This document shows, piece by piece, positions 42,089 to 51,290 of a DNA stretch of 64,000 nt. The notes under the pieces are model-generated. The model was not told the origin of the DNA. It worked only from the letters and a program-made list of their open reading frames with translations, and did not search any database. The translations under genes were made by a program, and so were the position numbers. This DNA comes from CAZPDM01 sp964585305 (lineage in GTDB: Bacteria; Planctomycetota; Uabimicrobiia; Uabimicrobiales; JABWCH01): contig CAZPDM010000014.1 in assembly GCA_964585305.1 (NCBI GenBank), positions 1 through 64,000 of the forward strand. The letters are read 5' to 3'. Numbering within the stretch: position 1 is the first letter of the stretch; each line of letters starts with the position of its first letter.

Positions 42089-42570
42089 TGACATCATCCA
42101 AATTCAAAGTTATGTTGGATCAGTCTCCTTATGAAATTGAACAACGTGGTGATCTGATCGTTGTGAATGGCCAGGAATTTCCTTTTAAATATGGAAATGA
42201 TGGCAAAACAATCAATATTTCTGGCAACGCTCACACAATTTCCATCAATGGAAAAGTAGCAACAGTAGATGGCATCAGCTATAATTATGATGCTATTGGA
42301 TTAGAAGAACCTAAAGAAAGCAAAAAACGAAAATCTGGAACACAAGCAAGTGATGAAGCTGGTGCTATCACAGCAATTATGCCAGGCTTAATCATTAAGA
42401 TACTTAAAAAAGTTGATGAAAACATCAATGCAGGAGAAACCGTCCTTATTTTGGAAGCAATGAAAATGCAAAATGAAATCAAGGCTCCCAAAGCTGGTAA
42501 AATTAAAAAAATCAGCGTTAAAGAAGGTGAAACTGTAGAGATGCGCCAGGTATTAGCTATTGTTGAATAG
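42088..42570 (+). CDS. Biotin carboxyl carrier protein (transcarboxylase 1.3S type)
   Basis: 160 residues from ATG 42088, with AAGGAGG 9 nt upstream (TTG at 42082 also in frame). The biotin acceptor is Lys126 in LEAMKMQNEIKAPKAG. An N-terminal ~75-residue beta-rich segment (VMLDQSPYEIEQRGDLIVVN) and a Lys-rich linker precede the carrier domain, as in gamma or 1.3S subunits. It shuttles carboxyl groups between the 12S and 5S partners. No biotin carboxylase is encoded alongside, which supports carboxyl transfer rather than ATP-dependent carboxylation. A strong terminator follows. Confidence 0.95.
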   Translation: MTSSKFKVMLDQSPYEIEQRGDLIVVNGQEFPFKYGNDGKTINISGNAHTISINGKVATVDGISYNYDAIGLEEPKESKKRKSGTQASDEAGAITAIMPGLIIKILKKVDENINAGETVLILEAMKMQNEIKAPKAGKIKKISVKEGETVEMRQVLAIVE

Positions 42571-42596
42571 ATTCTAATGCAGAATCTTTGTTTTTC

Positions 42597-42629
42597 AAAA
42601 AGTACGCAGAAAAATGCGTACTTTTTTTT
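42597..42629 (+). terminator. Strong intrinsic terminator of the transcarboxylase operon
   Basis: AAAAAGTACGCA and TGCGTACTTTTT (42597-42608, 42615-42626) form a perfect 12-bp stem with a 6-nt loop, continuing into a T-run. Confidence 0.92.
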
Positions 42630-42649
42630 ATGAAAAAAAAAATTTTTTT

Positions 42650-42678
42650 TTGGCAATTTATATAACTATTTTTAAAAT
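42650..42678 (+). promoter_or_regulatory. Promoter of the CstA-family gene
   Basis: TTGGCA (42650-42655), 17-nt spacer, TAAAAT (42673-42678). Start near 42685 gives a ~37-nt leader to the ATG at 42722, which is preceded by AAAAAAGGGA. Confidence 0.65.
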
Positions 42679-42721
42679 ATGGGTACTTTCGGCAATATGA
42701 TTTTTAAAAAAAGGGATATTT

Positions 42722-44380
42722 ATGCTACTTTATATTGTTTTAGCTGTTATAGCCATTTTAATAGTGGCTTATTTTACTTATGGATGGTTTCTTAAGACAA
42801 CTCTAGATTTAAATGATGCGCGATTAACACCGGCTCATGAATTTCAAGATAATGTTGATTTTGTTCCAACGCACCCACTTATTTTACTTGGACATCATTT
42901 TTCTTCTATTGCAGGAGCAGGGCCTATAGTTGGGACCCTTTTAGCTGCTCAAGCATTTGGTTGGCTACCAACATTGTTATGGATTATACTTGGTTCTATT
43001 TTTATCGGTGGAGTCCATGATTTTACGGCTATGGTTGCTTCGTTACGACACCAAGGAAAAAGTATTCCAGAAATTTGCAGACATTATATGAATCCTATTG
43101 CTTATCGTTTATTTTTAGGATTTGTCTGGCTGGCTATTGTCTATATTATTATCGCATTTGCAGATATTACAGCAGATGCTTTTATCGAGGATCGGGCTGT
43201 AGGAACTGCATCAGGTTTATATATTTTTATTGCTATTTTATTTGGCTTGGCAACTCGTAGCTTTGGAATGAGTTTAGGCAAAGCTACTATAATTGCAATC
43301 ATTTTAGTATTTGTTTCAATTTATATAGGAGTCTTATATCCTGCTTCTCTGGCAAGTTTTGAAAAACAAATCAATTTAACCGAAAAACAAATTTGGTACG
43401 CATCACTTCTTATTTATTGTTTTATTGCTTCTATTGCCCCTGTATGGCTTTTACTTCAACCACGTGATTATATCTCATCTTATTTACTTTATTTTTCTGT
43501 TTTGGGTGGTCTACTTGGATTAGCATTTGGCGGTTTTGCTATACAATATCCTCATTTTATTGCATGGGATAATAGCCAAGTTGGAATGCTCTTTCCCTTT
43601 TTATTTATTACTGTTGCATGTGGTGCATGCAGTGGCTTTCATTCTATTATTGCCTCTGGAACTACTGCAAAACAAATGTTCAAAGAAAATGATAGTTTAA
43701 AAATTGGTTATGGTGGAATGCTTATTGAAGCTATCGTTGCAGTAATCGCACTATGTACAATCATGATTGTTGCGAAAAATTCTGATGTTACAAAATTAAA
43801 TGCTCTAAAAATTTATGCCACTGGAATGGGAAGATTTCTTGAAGTTTTTGGAATTCCATCAAAAGTTGGAGCAACTTTTGGCTATCTTGCTATTGCTACT
43901 TTCGTATTAACGACATTAGACACAACAACACGTATTGGACGATATATTTTCCAGGAATTTTTTGGGCTTTCCAATCGCCCATTCAATCGCTATTTAGCAA
44001 CTATTGTTACTTTAGCATTACCAATTGCCTTTATGTTTGTTCATATTTATAATGAAAAGGGCGTCGAAATTCCAGCATATCGTGTAATATGGTCAGTTTT
44101 TGGTGCTACCAATCAACTTTTGGCGGGTTTAGCGTTGTTATCTGTTGTTGTATGGTTGAAGGTTAGCGGAAAGAAATATGTTTTTGCGTTACTTCCTGCA
44201 ATCTTTATGTTAGGAACTACAATTACTGCACTTGTTACTCTTATTATGAAAGATGGTAGTAACGTTTTAATTAGAGTTATTGCAATCATACTTTGCTTAT
44301 TAGCAATTTTGCTTGTTATTTTAGGAACATTTTCTTTATTTAAAAAGAATTCTTTAGAAAAAATTTCATCAGTCAATTAA
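42722..44380 (+). CDS. cstA: CstA-family membrane transporter (pyruvate/peptide type)
   Basis: 552 residues with about 14 to 16 hydrophobic helices. Family signatures: HHFSSIAGAGPIVGTLLAAQ, LGSIFIGGVHDFTAMVASLR, YISSYLLYFS, ACGACSGFHSIIASGTTAKQ, TLDTTTRIGRYIFQE and FGATNQLLAGLAL. Shorter than E. coli CstA (701) but within the range of the compact family members. CstA and its paralogue BtsT are linked to uptake of pyruvate or peptides under carbon limitation. Placement directly after a transcarboxylase that uses pyruvate makes pyruvate an attractive substrate; this is inference. A hairpin follows. Confidence 0.93.
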   Translation: MLLYIVLAVIAILIVAYFTYGWFLKTTLDLNDARLTPAHEFQDNVDFVPTHPLILLGHHFSSIAGAGPIVGTLLAAQAFGWLPTLLWIILGSIFIGGVHDFTAMVASLRHQGKSIPEICRHYMNPIAYRLFLGFVWLAIVYIIIAFADITADAFIEDRAVGTASGLYIFIAILFGLATRSFGMSLGKATIIAIILVFVSIYIGVLYPASLASFEKQINLTEKQIWYASLLIYCFIASIAPVWLLLQPRDYISSYLLYFSVLGGLLGLAFGGFAIQYPHFIAWDNSQVGMLFPFLFITVACGACSGFHSIIASGTTAKQMFKENDSLKIGYGGMLIEAIVAVIALCTIMIVAKNSDVTKLNALKIYATGMGRFLEVFGIPSKVGATFGYLAIATFVLTTLDTTTRIGRYIFQEFFGLSNRPFNRYLATIVTLALPIAFMFVHIYNEKGVEIPAYRVIWSVFGATNQLLAGLALLSVVVWLKVSGKKYVFALLPAIFMLGTTITALVTLIMKDGSNVLIRVIAIILCLLAILLVILGTFSLFKKNSLEKISSVN

Positions 44381-44404
44381 AGAACTTTGAGGCGGTGCGA
44401 ATAG

Positions 44405-44431
44405 GCAACAGAAAATAAAATTTTCTGTTGC
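44405..44431 (+). terminator. Hairpin between cstA and metH
   Basis: GCAACAGAAAAT (44405-44416) and ATTTTCTGTTGC (44420-44431) form a perfect 12-bp stem with a 3-nt loop. TGCGA/TCGCA outside it can extend the structure. There is no T-run. No cobalamin or SAM riboswitch motif fits in the ~80-nt gap. Confidence 0.6.
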
Positions 44432-44459
44432 TTAATATAAATCGCATTGTGATAACTTC

Positions 44460-47400
44460 ATGAATTTTAGAAAAAGACTACAAGAAGGCATCATTATTTT
44501 TGATGGCGGAATGGGAACTCAAATCCATAGTTTTGGCCCAACAGAACATAATTATCGAGGAAAGTTAGGTTGCAGTGAAATTTTAAATCTAACTTGGGGC
44601 GATACAATTCAACTTATCCACGAACGATATTTTCAAAGCGGCGCGGATGTAGTAGAAACTAATACTTTTGGTGCAAATTTAATTGTACTTAGCGAATATG
44701 GTTTAGATAAACAATGCCAAGAAATTAATATTGCAGCAGTAGAACATGCTAAAAAAGCACGTCTAAAATTTAACGATGGAAAAGCTCGGTTTATTGCTGG
44801 TTCAATGGGACCAGGGACAAAAATTGTCAGCCTTGGACATACTGACTATGATACAATGTATCATTCGTATTATGAACAAGCTCTTGGTTTAATAAAAGGT
44901 GGCATTGATTTATTTCTTATTGAAACATGCCAAGATCCTTTGCAAATAAAAATTTGTCTTCATGCAGTCTATGACGCACAAATTGCGTGTCAAATTGATT
45001 TACCGATTGGAGTATCGGTAACAGTTGAAAGAAACGGCTCTCTTTTAGTAGGGACAGAGCTTGCTGCTGTCCTTGCAATACTTGCTCCTTTTAAAATCGA
45101 TTTCTTAGGAATGAACTGTGCAACTGGTCCGGAAATGATGTGTCCTTTTGTCCGTCAACTCTGCCAACTATCTAATAAGCCTATTTTAATTATGCCCAAT
45201 GCCGGCTTGCCTAAAAATATTGATGGAAAAATGGTTTATAGTTTGACAAAGGAAGACTTTGTTAAATATCTTCTTCAATTTATTAAAGAAGAAGGAATTC
45301 AAATGGTTGGCGGTTGTTGTGGTACAACACCTGAATTTATCAAAGCATTATCAGAAGGAATAAGGAAAGAATTACAAGACTATCGTCCCATTTCAAGAAA
45401 AATAAATGCACTTCCAAGCCTTGCCAGTTTATTTACAGCTCAAAGTATGTCCCAAGAACCACGTCCATTGTTTATTGGAGAAAGAGCTAATACAAATGGA
45501 AGCAAGCAATTTAGAGAATATTTACTTAAGAATGATTGGGATGGCGTTGTTATGGTTGCTCTTGAGCAACAACAGGGCGGAGCACATGCTATAGATTTAT
45601 GTGTTGCATACACTGGACGCAATGAATTAGAAGATATGCAACAAGCTATTTCACGTATTGTTCGACAAATATCTTTACCTCTTGTTTTGGATTCAACAGA
45701 ACTTAATGTATTAGAATCTGCTTTGAAAATGTACGGTGGCCGAGCAATAATCAATTCAATCAATTTAGAAAACGGCGAAGAACGTGCAGATAAAATTTGT
45801 CAACTTGCTAAACGTTATGGTGCTGCTGTTATTGCATTAGCAATTGATGAAAAAGGCATGGCAATGGATGTCGATCGCAAGATTTCTGTTGCGCAAAGGA
45901 TTTATGATATTGCTATTCACCGACATGGTTTACAACCTTCCGATCTTATTTTTGATATGTTGACTTTTACATTAGGTAGTGGAGATACGACGTTATCAGA
46001 TGCTGGCGTACAAACATTAGAAGCTATTCGACAAATAAAACGTCTTTTACCAGGAGTATATACTGTTCTTGGAATTTCCAATATTTCTTTTGGACTAATT
46101 CCTATTGCGCGAGATATTTTAAATTCTGTATTTTTAGCTGAAGCAGTTAAAGCTGGATTAGACATGGCAATTGTCAATACAAAAAAAATTCTGCCGCTTT
46201 ACACTATTGATACAGAAAGTCGCTTTGTTTCAGAAAGTCTTATTTATAATCGTGGAGTAGGGAACCCTTTATTTGCCTTTATTGAACACTTTAGAAATCT
46301 TACTCCACAAAAAGTTGCTCCGATTGCTATGCACAACTTTAGTTTGGAAGAAAAGATTGAAAACCATATTATCCAAGGAATGCGGATAGGATTAGAACCT
46401 CTTCTTAAACAAAAATTGCTAGATATGAAGGCCGCGGATATTATTTCACAAATCTTAATTCCTGCCATGAAAAAAGTTGGTGAGCTTTTTGCATCGGGAG
46501 AAATGCAGTTACCCTTTGTTTTACAATCTGCTGAAGTAATGAAATTTGCTGTAGATGATGTTTTAAAAAATTATATGGATAAAAGCGAACAAACGAATAA
46601 AGCTAGCATTGTACTTGCAACTGTACGTGGAGATGTTCATGACATTGGCAAAAATCTAGTTGATATTATTCTCACTAATAATGGTTATCAAGTTTATAAT
46701 TTAGGCATAAAATGCGAAATTGATAGTATTATAAAAAAGGCACAGGAAGTTCAAGCAGATGCAATTGGAATGAGCGGACTTTTAGTAAAATCAACAATTG
46801 TAATGAAAGAAAATCTTGAAGAAATGAAGCGTAGAGGAGTTAATATTCCTGTATTATTAGGCGGAGCAGCTCTTACTCGTAGTTATGTTCAAGATGTTTG
46901 CGCCCCTCTTTTAGACGCACCTGTTGTTTATTGTGCAGATGCTTTTGATGGATTAAAAACCATGAAGCACATTAAAGAACAAACGATTGATGATTATGTG
47001 GAAGCATTGCATCTTCAAAGTAAGTCTGTAAAAAGTATACATATTCATAAAGTCCCGGAAATTTATGCTAAGCCAACGCCGGAATCTGTTTCAAGAGAAA
47101 TCAATATTCCTATCCCGCCATTTTTAGGAAGTAAAATTGTAGAAAATATCGATCTAGATACAATCTTCAGCTATCTTACACAAGAAGTTTTATTCCGCGG
47201 TCGTTGGGGATACCGACGCAATAATATGAGCCGTGAAGCATATCAGGCTCTTTTGGAAACTAAAGTGAAACCAGAATTTGAGCGTTTGATCAATTGGTGC
47301 AAGTATAGTAATATATTTACTCCTAAAGTCGTTTATGGTTACTACGCTTGTCAAAGTCATGGAAATGATATAGTTCTTTACCATCCCAATACAAAAGATC

Positions 47401-47900
47401 CCTGGTTAAGACTACCATTTCCAAGGCAAAAAAGACATCCCTATCGTTGTATCGCAGATTTTGTTATGCCAGTAACAAGTGGTATTATGGATATAATAGC
47501 AATCCAAATTGTTACAATTGGATCGCAGGCACAAGACATTTCTCAAGAACTTTTCACGCATGATAGATATAAAGATTATTTACTCTTTCATGGCCTTAGT
47601 GTAGAAACAACAGAAGCACTTGCCGAGTACTGGCATAAAGCAATTCGAAAAGAATTAAATATCGAACAAGAAGATGGTACAACAATAGAAGATTTTATCA
47701 TGCAGAAATATCGTGGTTCAAGATATTCCTTTGGGTATCCTGCTTGTCCGGATATGGAAGGAAATATCCGTTTATTTGAAATTCTTGAAGCACAACGTAT
47801 TGGTATAAATGTCATCGAATCCGGACAAATGATTCCTGAACAAACAACCTCTGCTTTTATCCTTCATCATCCTCAAGCAAAGTATTTTAATATAGGATAA
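44460..47900 (+). CDS. metH: Cobalamin-dependent methionine synthase
   Basis: 1146 residues, full length for MetH (E. coli has 1227). Four modules in order: homocysteine-binding domain (1 to ~320) with zinc Cys in GMNC (~219) and GGCCGTT (~285); methyltetrahydrofolate-binding TIM barrel (~335-600, IGERANTNGSKQF, VLDSTELNVLE, GISNISFGL); cobalamin cap and binding domain (~620-850) with DVHDIGKN whose His (~727) ligates cobalt; and the reactivation domain (~880-1146) ending in AdoMet-binding residues (RFSFGYP-like RYSFGYPACPDMEGN). It makes methionine from homocysteine. The 79-nt gap upstream holds a hairpin but no recognisable riboswitch. The Shine-Dalgarno is weak. Confidence 0.97.
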   Translation: MNFRKRLQEGIIIFDGGMGTQIHSFGPTEHNYRGKLGCSEILNLTWGDTIQLIHERYFQSGADVVETNTFGANLIVLSEYGLDKQCQEINIAAVEHAKKARLKFNDGKARFIAGSMGPGTKIVSLGHTDYDTMYHSYYEQALGLIKGGIDLFLIETCQDPLQIKICLHAVYDAQIACQIDLPIGVSVTVERNGSLLVGTELAAVLAILAPFKIDFLGMNCATGPEMMCPFVRQLCQLSNKPILIMPNAGLPKNIDGKMVYSLTKEDFVKYLLQFIKEEGIQMVGGCCGTTPEFIKALSEGIRKELQDYRPISRKINALPSLASLFTAQSMSQEPRPLFIGERANTNGSKQFREYLLKNDWDGVVMVALEQQQGGAHAIDLCVAYTGRNELEDMQQAISRIVRQISLPLVLDSTELNVLESALKMYGGRAIINSINLENGEERADKICQLAKRYGAAVIALAIDEKGMAMDVDRKISVAQRIYDIAIHRHGLQPSDLIFDMLTFTLGSGDTTLSDAGVQTLEAIRQIKRLLPGVYTVLGISNISFGLIPIARDILNSVFLAEAVKAGLDMAIVNTKKILPLYTIDTESRFVSESLIYNRGVGNPLFAFIEHFRNLTPQKVAPIAMHNFSLEEKIENHIIQGMRIGLEPLLKQKLLDMKAADIISQILIPAMKKVGELFASGEMQLPFVLQSAEVMKFAVDDVLKNYMDKSEQTNKASIVLATVRGDVHDIGKNLVDIILTNNGYQVYNLGIKCEIDSIIKKAQEVQADAIGMSGLLVKSTIVMKENLEEMKRRGVNIPVLLGGAALTRSYVQDVCAPLLDAPVVYCADAFDGLKTMKHIKEQTIDDYVEALHLQSKSVKSIHIHKVPEIYAKPTPESVSREINIPIPPFLGSKIVENIDLDTIFSYLTQEVLFRGRWGYRRNNMSREAYQALLETKVKPEFERLINWCKYSNIFTPKVVYGYYACQSHGNDIVLYHPNTKDPWLRLPFPRQKRHPYRCIADFVMPVTSGIMDIIAIQIVTIGSQAQDISQELFTHDRYKDYLLFHGLSVETTEALAEYWHKAIRKELNIEQEDGTTIEDFIMQKYRGSRYSFGYPACPDMEGNIRLFEILEAQRIGINVIESGQMIPEQTTSAFILHHPQAKYFNIG

Positions 47901-47918
47901 ATGAATAGACAAAAGTTT

Positions 47919-47946
47919 TTGGACTAAAAAATATACCTAATATAAT
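47919..47946 (+). promoter_or_regulatory. Strong promoter of the cysteine-rich exported protein gene
   Basis: TTGGAC (47919-47924), 16-nt spacer, perfect TATAAT (47941-47946). Start near 47953; the ATG at 47995 is preceded by AGGAGGAA. Promoter and ribosome site are both near consensus, suggesting high expression. Confidence 0.7.
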
Positions 47947-47994
47947 ATATAAGGAATAAGAAAATTTTAAAACTATTTTTTTAGGAGGAAAGAT

Positions 47995-48648
47995 ATGGTT
48001 TATCGGATATTGATATTGGCTACAGTTATTTTAAATTTAGGGTTCATTTTTGCCCAAGAAGAACCTACAGCAGTGTATTTTTCCAATTACACTTGTGCTT
48101 GCCATGCACACGAAAATTGTGATATTTTATCAATGGAAAATGATGCAGTTTTAGTGCCGCCAAAACATATTCTTAAAGAACCGATTTGCCCATTTTGCAA
48201 AGAACAGTCTCGGACAGACCCATCTGGGAATTGTTTCAAATGCTACGGGCGCGGAAAACTTGGCAGTTGGTGTACATTTTGTCATTCTTTTGTAAGTTGG
48301 TGCATTCATGGTGGCGGTTGGCGAACTTGCGATGCTTGTGGCGGCATTGGCTGGATTGAAACTCAATACAAGCGTTGTCCTCATTGTGGAGGAAAAGGCT
48401 ACGAAGGAGTTTGGTGTACATTTTGCCATGCTTTTGTAATTTGGTGTATTCATGGAAATACATGGCGGAATTGCTATGGTTGCCATGGTAAAGGCTATAT
48501 TGGCCCAAATCAAAATGCCTGTAGTACTTGCTCTGCTCGTGGTTGGGTAGGAGAATACTGCTCTTTTTGCTATGCTACCGTAATGTGGTGCGTACATGGC
48601 CACTCTCCACGTAGTTGTTCAAGCTGTGGAGGTGATGGAGTGAAATAA
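47995..48648 (+). CDS. Exported protein with three DnaJ-like cysteine-rich units
   Basis: 217 residues. A signal peptide (MVYRILILATVILNLGFIFA) is followed by ~45 residues with paired Cys, then a repeat occurring three times: a W/Y-C-x2-C-[HY]-x2-V-x-WC-[IV]-HG segment, then CxxC-x-G-x-G, then a second CxxC-x-G-x-G, roughly 50 residues per unit. Examples of the first part are WCTFCHSFVSWCIHG, WCTFCHAFVIWCIHG and YCSFCYATVMWCVHG. The CxxCxGxG parts match DnaJ zinc-finger motifs, but in an exported context. They may bind zinc or form disulfides. No J domain is present. The unit between CxxCxGxG pairs (the CHxxVxWCIHG element) is not one I know. Confidence 0.85.
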   Translation: MVYRILILATVILNLGFIFAQEEPTAVYFSNYTCACHAHENCDILSMENDAVLVPPKHILKEPICPFCKEQSRTDPSGNCFKCYGRGKLGSWCTFCHSFVSWCIHGGGWRTCDACGGIGWIETQYKRCPHCGGKGYEGVWCTFCHAFVIWCIHGNTWRNCYGCHGKGYIGPNQNACSTCSARGWVGEYCSFCYATVMWCVHGHSPRSCSSCGGDGVK

Positions 48649-48652
48649 TTTT

Positions 48653-48692
48653 TTTACCAAAAGTAAGCTCTCAATATCTTACTTTTGGTAAA
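48653..48692 (+). terminator. Long hairpin after the cysteine-rich gene
   Basis: A perfect 15-bp stem (48653-48667 with 48678-48692) around a 10-nt loop starts within a few bases of the stop codon. The T-run lies before rather than after the stem, so termination efficiency is uncertain. Confidence 0.6.
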
Positions 48693-48844
48693 TCTAAACA
48701 ATTTTTCACCTTAAATATTTTCCTACCTTCTTTAAAAAAATATAAAAAATTAAATATTTTTATTTATTTTATCAATGATTTTTTCTAAAATAGAATATCT
48801 AGATTTTTGAAATTAAGAAATGTTAAATAATTGGAGAGGTATCT

Positions 48845-50551
48845 GTGAAATATATATATCGAGAAATACTTGTAACATTTTTTACTAAATTTTATATCCT
48901 AGCGATCAATTTAGGAGCGAGTTTAGTATTAGTTGGAGTAGTTATATTTTTTTTCTGGATACCATATCGTATTGCGGCCTTACAAAAACACGATTATGTA
49001 ATTTCTTTGGATGCCAATAATGGAAAAGCATTGCTTAAAAATAGTGGTTCTAATTCTCAAGAAGGATTTCATATTGTCTTACTCAATCTTGCAGAAATGA
49101 GCGAACAAGATATTTGGCAACAAGCAAGACTTTTGGAACAAGAACAAATCAACCGGTTGGATGCTGAAGCCTTATTCCAAGGTTTTAAGAAAAAAGATCC
49201 TTGGATTGGAGATCTTGCTTTAGCTGTTCTTTTAGCCCATCAAGAGAAATACGAGCCCGAATTAAAAAAACAATTAGAGCAAGTTTTTGCTAATGAGGAA
49301 TGGAATTATCGTTTGATGAATTCCAACTACTCTTATTTTACTCCACGAAAAATATTAGAAAATGAATGTAGAAACTTGTTTCAGAAGGAAAGAAAAAATT
49401 TCCTTCTTTTGTTAGATATTTTGTATCGTTTAAATCTTCATCTTATTTTCGAATCTTTTAAATCATATTTAGAAAATATCTTTTCTGAGCAACAAAATGA
49501 GCTTTTCCAAAAAATTATAGCAACTTATGGAAATAAAAGAGAATTTTTTAAGCTATTAGAAACACCCGATCTAGGTTTAGAAAAATTACAATCTATGCAA
49601 GATTGGCAGAAAGATTGGGATTTATGGTCGCTCAAAGCAATATTCCATACACAAATAAATGATTGGGAAAATTTCGATCGTACAGTTTTAGAATTGCCGA
49701 ATTCTCAATCAAAAATTCCTTCTATTCAAAAGTTGCCAGGTTTTTCTAAAACTAAAATTTTGAGCACTGATGCAAAATTAAACTCACTTTTTTTATCAAC
49801 TCAATTAGTTTGGCATGGAATAGATTTTATTCCAGAGTGGGATATTAAAATAGAAATTTTGAAAAAGTTTTTGGTTGGCTACTATCATCCTAAAATGAAA
49901 GATTGGAATACAGAAAACGAAATTTATTTATGCCATCATCTATGGAGAAGTTTATTATTGCAATCAATTTGGGAAATTTTAGCAACCAACCACAATCATC
50001 TTTATCCTATCTTGTTTAATATTTTGCAAAATTATACAGAAGAATTGCAAAAAGATATAAAAGAGCAAAGTCTTAAAAATTCCAGCTTTGAACTTTTTTG
50101 GCGAGAGTACCAACTTTTGCTTTGGTATCTTGTCAGCTTACAAAATAATGAAAATCCTTTGGTTATCTTCAGCTACTTTTCAGAAGCCACTAAAGATAGC
50201 TCAGAGAAAATCTTTATTTTAAAAATTCCACTTTCCTGCGAAATAGAACTGTCCCAAAAAGTAATTCCCCCTATTTTTATGCAAGAATTGCAACGGCAAA
50301 ATAAAAATTTAATAGATGCTGAGATATTGCAACAAGGAGAAAATTGGGTTATTCGAAACAACTATCAATGCTATATTTTTACTAAACAAGATGACTATAT
50401 TATAGTGGAAGAAGTTGGGATTGTATTTCACAAAATTCCCAAAATTGTAATTGGAGGAGAAATTCAACCATTAGTTCCTAGCCTTACAGAATATCTAAAA
50501 GAGCTACAAAAAAAACATTTTGATAAAATACTTCTTTATCAAAAAAAATAG
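48845..50551 (+). CDS. Unknown membrane-anchored helical protein
   Basis: 568 residues from a GTG with GGAGAGG upstream. One transmembrane helix near 18-42 (LAINLGASLVLVGVVIFFFW) is followed by a large, mostly helical region rich in Leu, Glu, Lys and Trp (NLAEMSEQDIWQQARLLEQ, FKKKDPWIGDLALAVLL) that could be a HEAT- or TPR-like solenoid, and a shorter beta-rich end (about 455-568). I recognise no family. The start of the solenoid faces either cytoplasm or periplasm. It sits between the cysteine-rich and the PEP-CTERM genes, 62 nt from the latter. Confidence 0.75.
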   Translation: MKYIYREILVTFFTKFYILAINLGASLVLVGVVIFFFWIPYRIAALQKHDYVISLDANNGKALLKNSGSNSQEGFHIVLLNLAEMSEQDIWQQARLLEQEQINRLDAEALFQGFKKKDPWIGDLALAVLLAHQEKYEPELKKQLEQVFANEEWNYRLMNSNYSYFTPRKILENECRNLFQKERKNFLLLLDILYRLNLHLIFESFKSYLENIFSEQQNELFQKIIATYGNKREFFKLLETPDLGLEKLQSMQDWQKDWDLWSLKAIFHTQINDWENFDRTVLELPNSQSKIPSIQKLPGFSKTKILSTDAKLNSLFLSTQLVWHGIDFIPEWDIKIEILKKFLVGYYHPKMKDWNTENEIYLCHHLWRSLLLQSIWEILATNHNHLYPILFNILQNYTEELQKDIKEQSLKNSSFELFWREYQLLLWYLVSLQNNENPLVIFSYFSEATKDSSEKIFILKIPLSCEIELSQKVIPPIFMQELQRQNKNLIDAEILQQGENWVIRNNYQCYIFTKQDDYIIVEEVGIVFHKIPKIVIGGEIQPLVPSLTEYLKELQKKHFDKILLYQKK

Positions 50552-50613
50552 TTAATTATATTCAGATCAATTTTTTTATCAGACCAAGCAAAAAAAATGC
50601 TCAGGAGAAAAAA

Positions 50614-51216
50614 ATGAAACAATACTATATATTTTTTCTTATGTTGATGTTTCTCCTCATCAACTTTCCTAGCCATGCTGCAAACCTAGTTTTTAATGGC
50701 GGATTTGAATTACCAGGTTTTTCAGTACCTAATTATTATCGCTATCTTCTTAATGGAGATTCTACAACTATTCAAGGTTGGGTAGTTAGCGATGATGGTA
50801 TTGGAGAAGCCTCATATTTGATGAACAATTCAAACGGCCATTATACTTGCTATGAAGGAACATACAGTCTATCTTTGAACCAAGGCTCAAGTATACGAAC
50901 AACTTTTGCTACTTTAGCCAATGTCTCATACCAATTGTCTTTTTATACTGCTGTCAGCATTCATCCTAATGCAACTCCTCTCCGAGTGAAAGTTGGAGAT
51001 TATGTTGCTACCTTTAATACAACAGGAATCCAAACTTTTTATTTCACTGCCACAAGTACAAACGCTAATACTCTTCTAGAATTTATCAATGATGGCCCTG
51101 TAGGAGATTTTAAAATTCATACTTTAGATTCTATTTCCATCATAGTAATGCCTGAGCCAGGCACTATAGCATTATGTTTATTTGCATTTCTTTTTTTATT
51201 ACGAAAAAAAAGATAA
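50614..51216 (+). CDS. PEP-CTERM-type exported protein, DUF642-like
   Basis: 200 residues. A signal peptide (MKQYYIFFLMLMFLLINFPS then HAA) precedes NLVFNGGFELPGF, the usual start of DUF642-type beta-sandwich domains, with later GW, YEGTYSLSLNQGSS and YQLSFYTAVS elements. The C-terminus reads PEPGTIALCLFAFLFLL then RKKR: the PEP motif, a hydrophobic helix and a basic end. In known systems this is recognised by an exosortase (EpsH family) and linked to exopolysaccharide or biofilm. No exosortase is seen in the window. The DUF642 label is by pattern only. Confidence 0.85.
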   Translation: MKQYYIFFLMLMFLLINFPSHAANLVFNGGFELPGFSVPNYYRYLLNGDSTTIQGWVVSDDGIGEASYLMNNSNGHYTCYEGTYSLSLNQGSSIRTTFATLANVSYQLSFYTAVSIHPNATPLRVKVGDYVATFNTTGIQTFYFTATSTNANTLLEFINDGPVGDFKIHTLDSISIIVMPEPGTIALCLFAFLFLLRKKR

Positions 51217-51218
51217 GT

Positions 51219-51252
51219 ATACTTGGCCGATTATCGGCCAGGTATCTTTCGT
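51219..51252 (+). terminator. Terminator-like hairpin after the PEP-CTERM gene
   Basis: ATACTTGGCCGA (51219-51230) and TCGGCCAGGTAT (51234-51245) pair over 12 bp with one G-T pair and a 3-nt loop, followed by CTTTCGTTT. The next reading frame is open through it, supporting the ATG at 51291. Confidence 0.75.
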
Positions 51253-51290
51253 TTCCAAAATATATTTTAGTTTTTCACAAGGAGAAGAAA

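Noticed and set aside
44381..44459. Possible cobalamin or SAM riboswitch before metH
   Set aside because: The 79-nt gap is too short for a cobalamin riboswitch and has only a simple hairpin; no B12-box or SAM-I core was seen.
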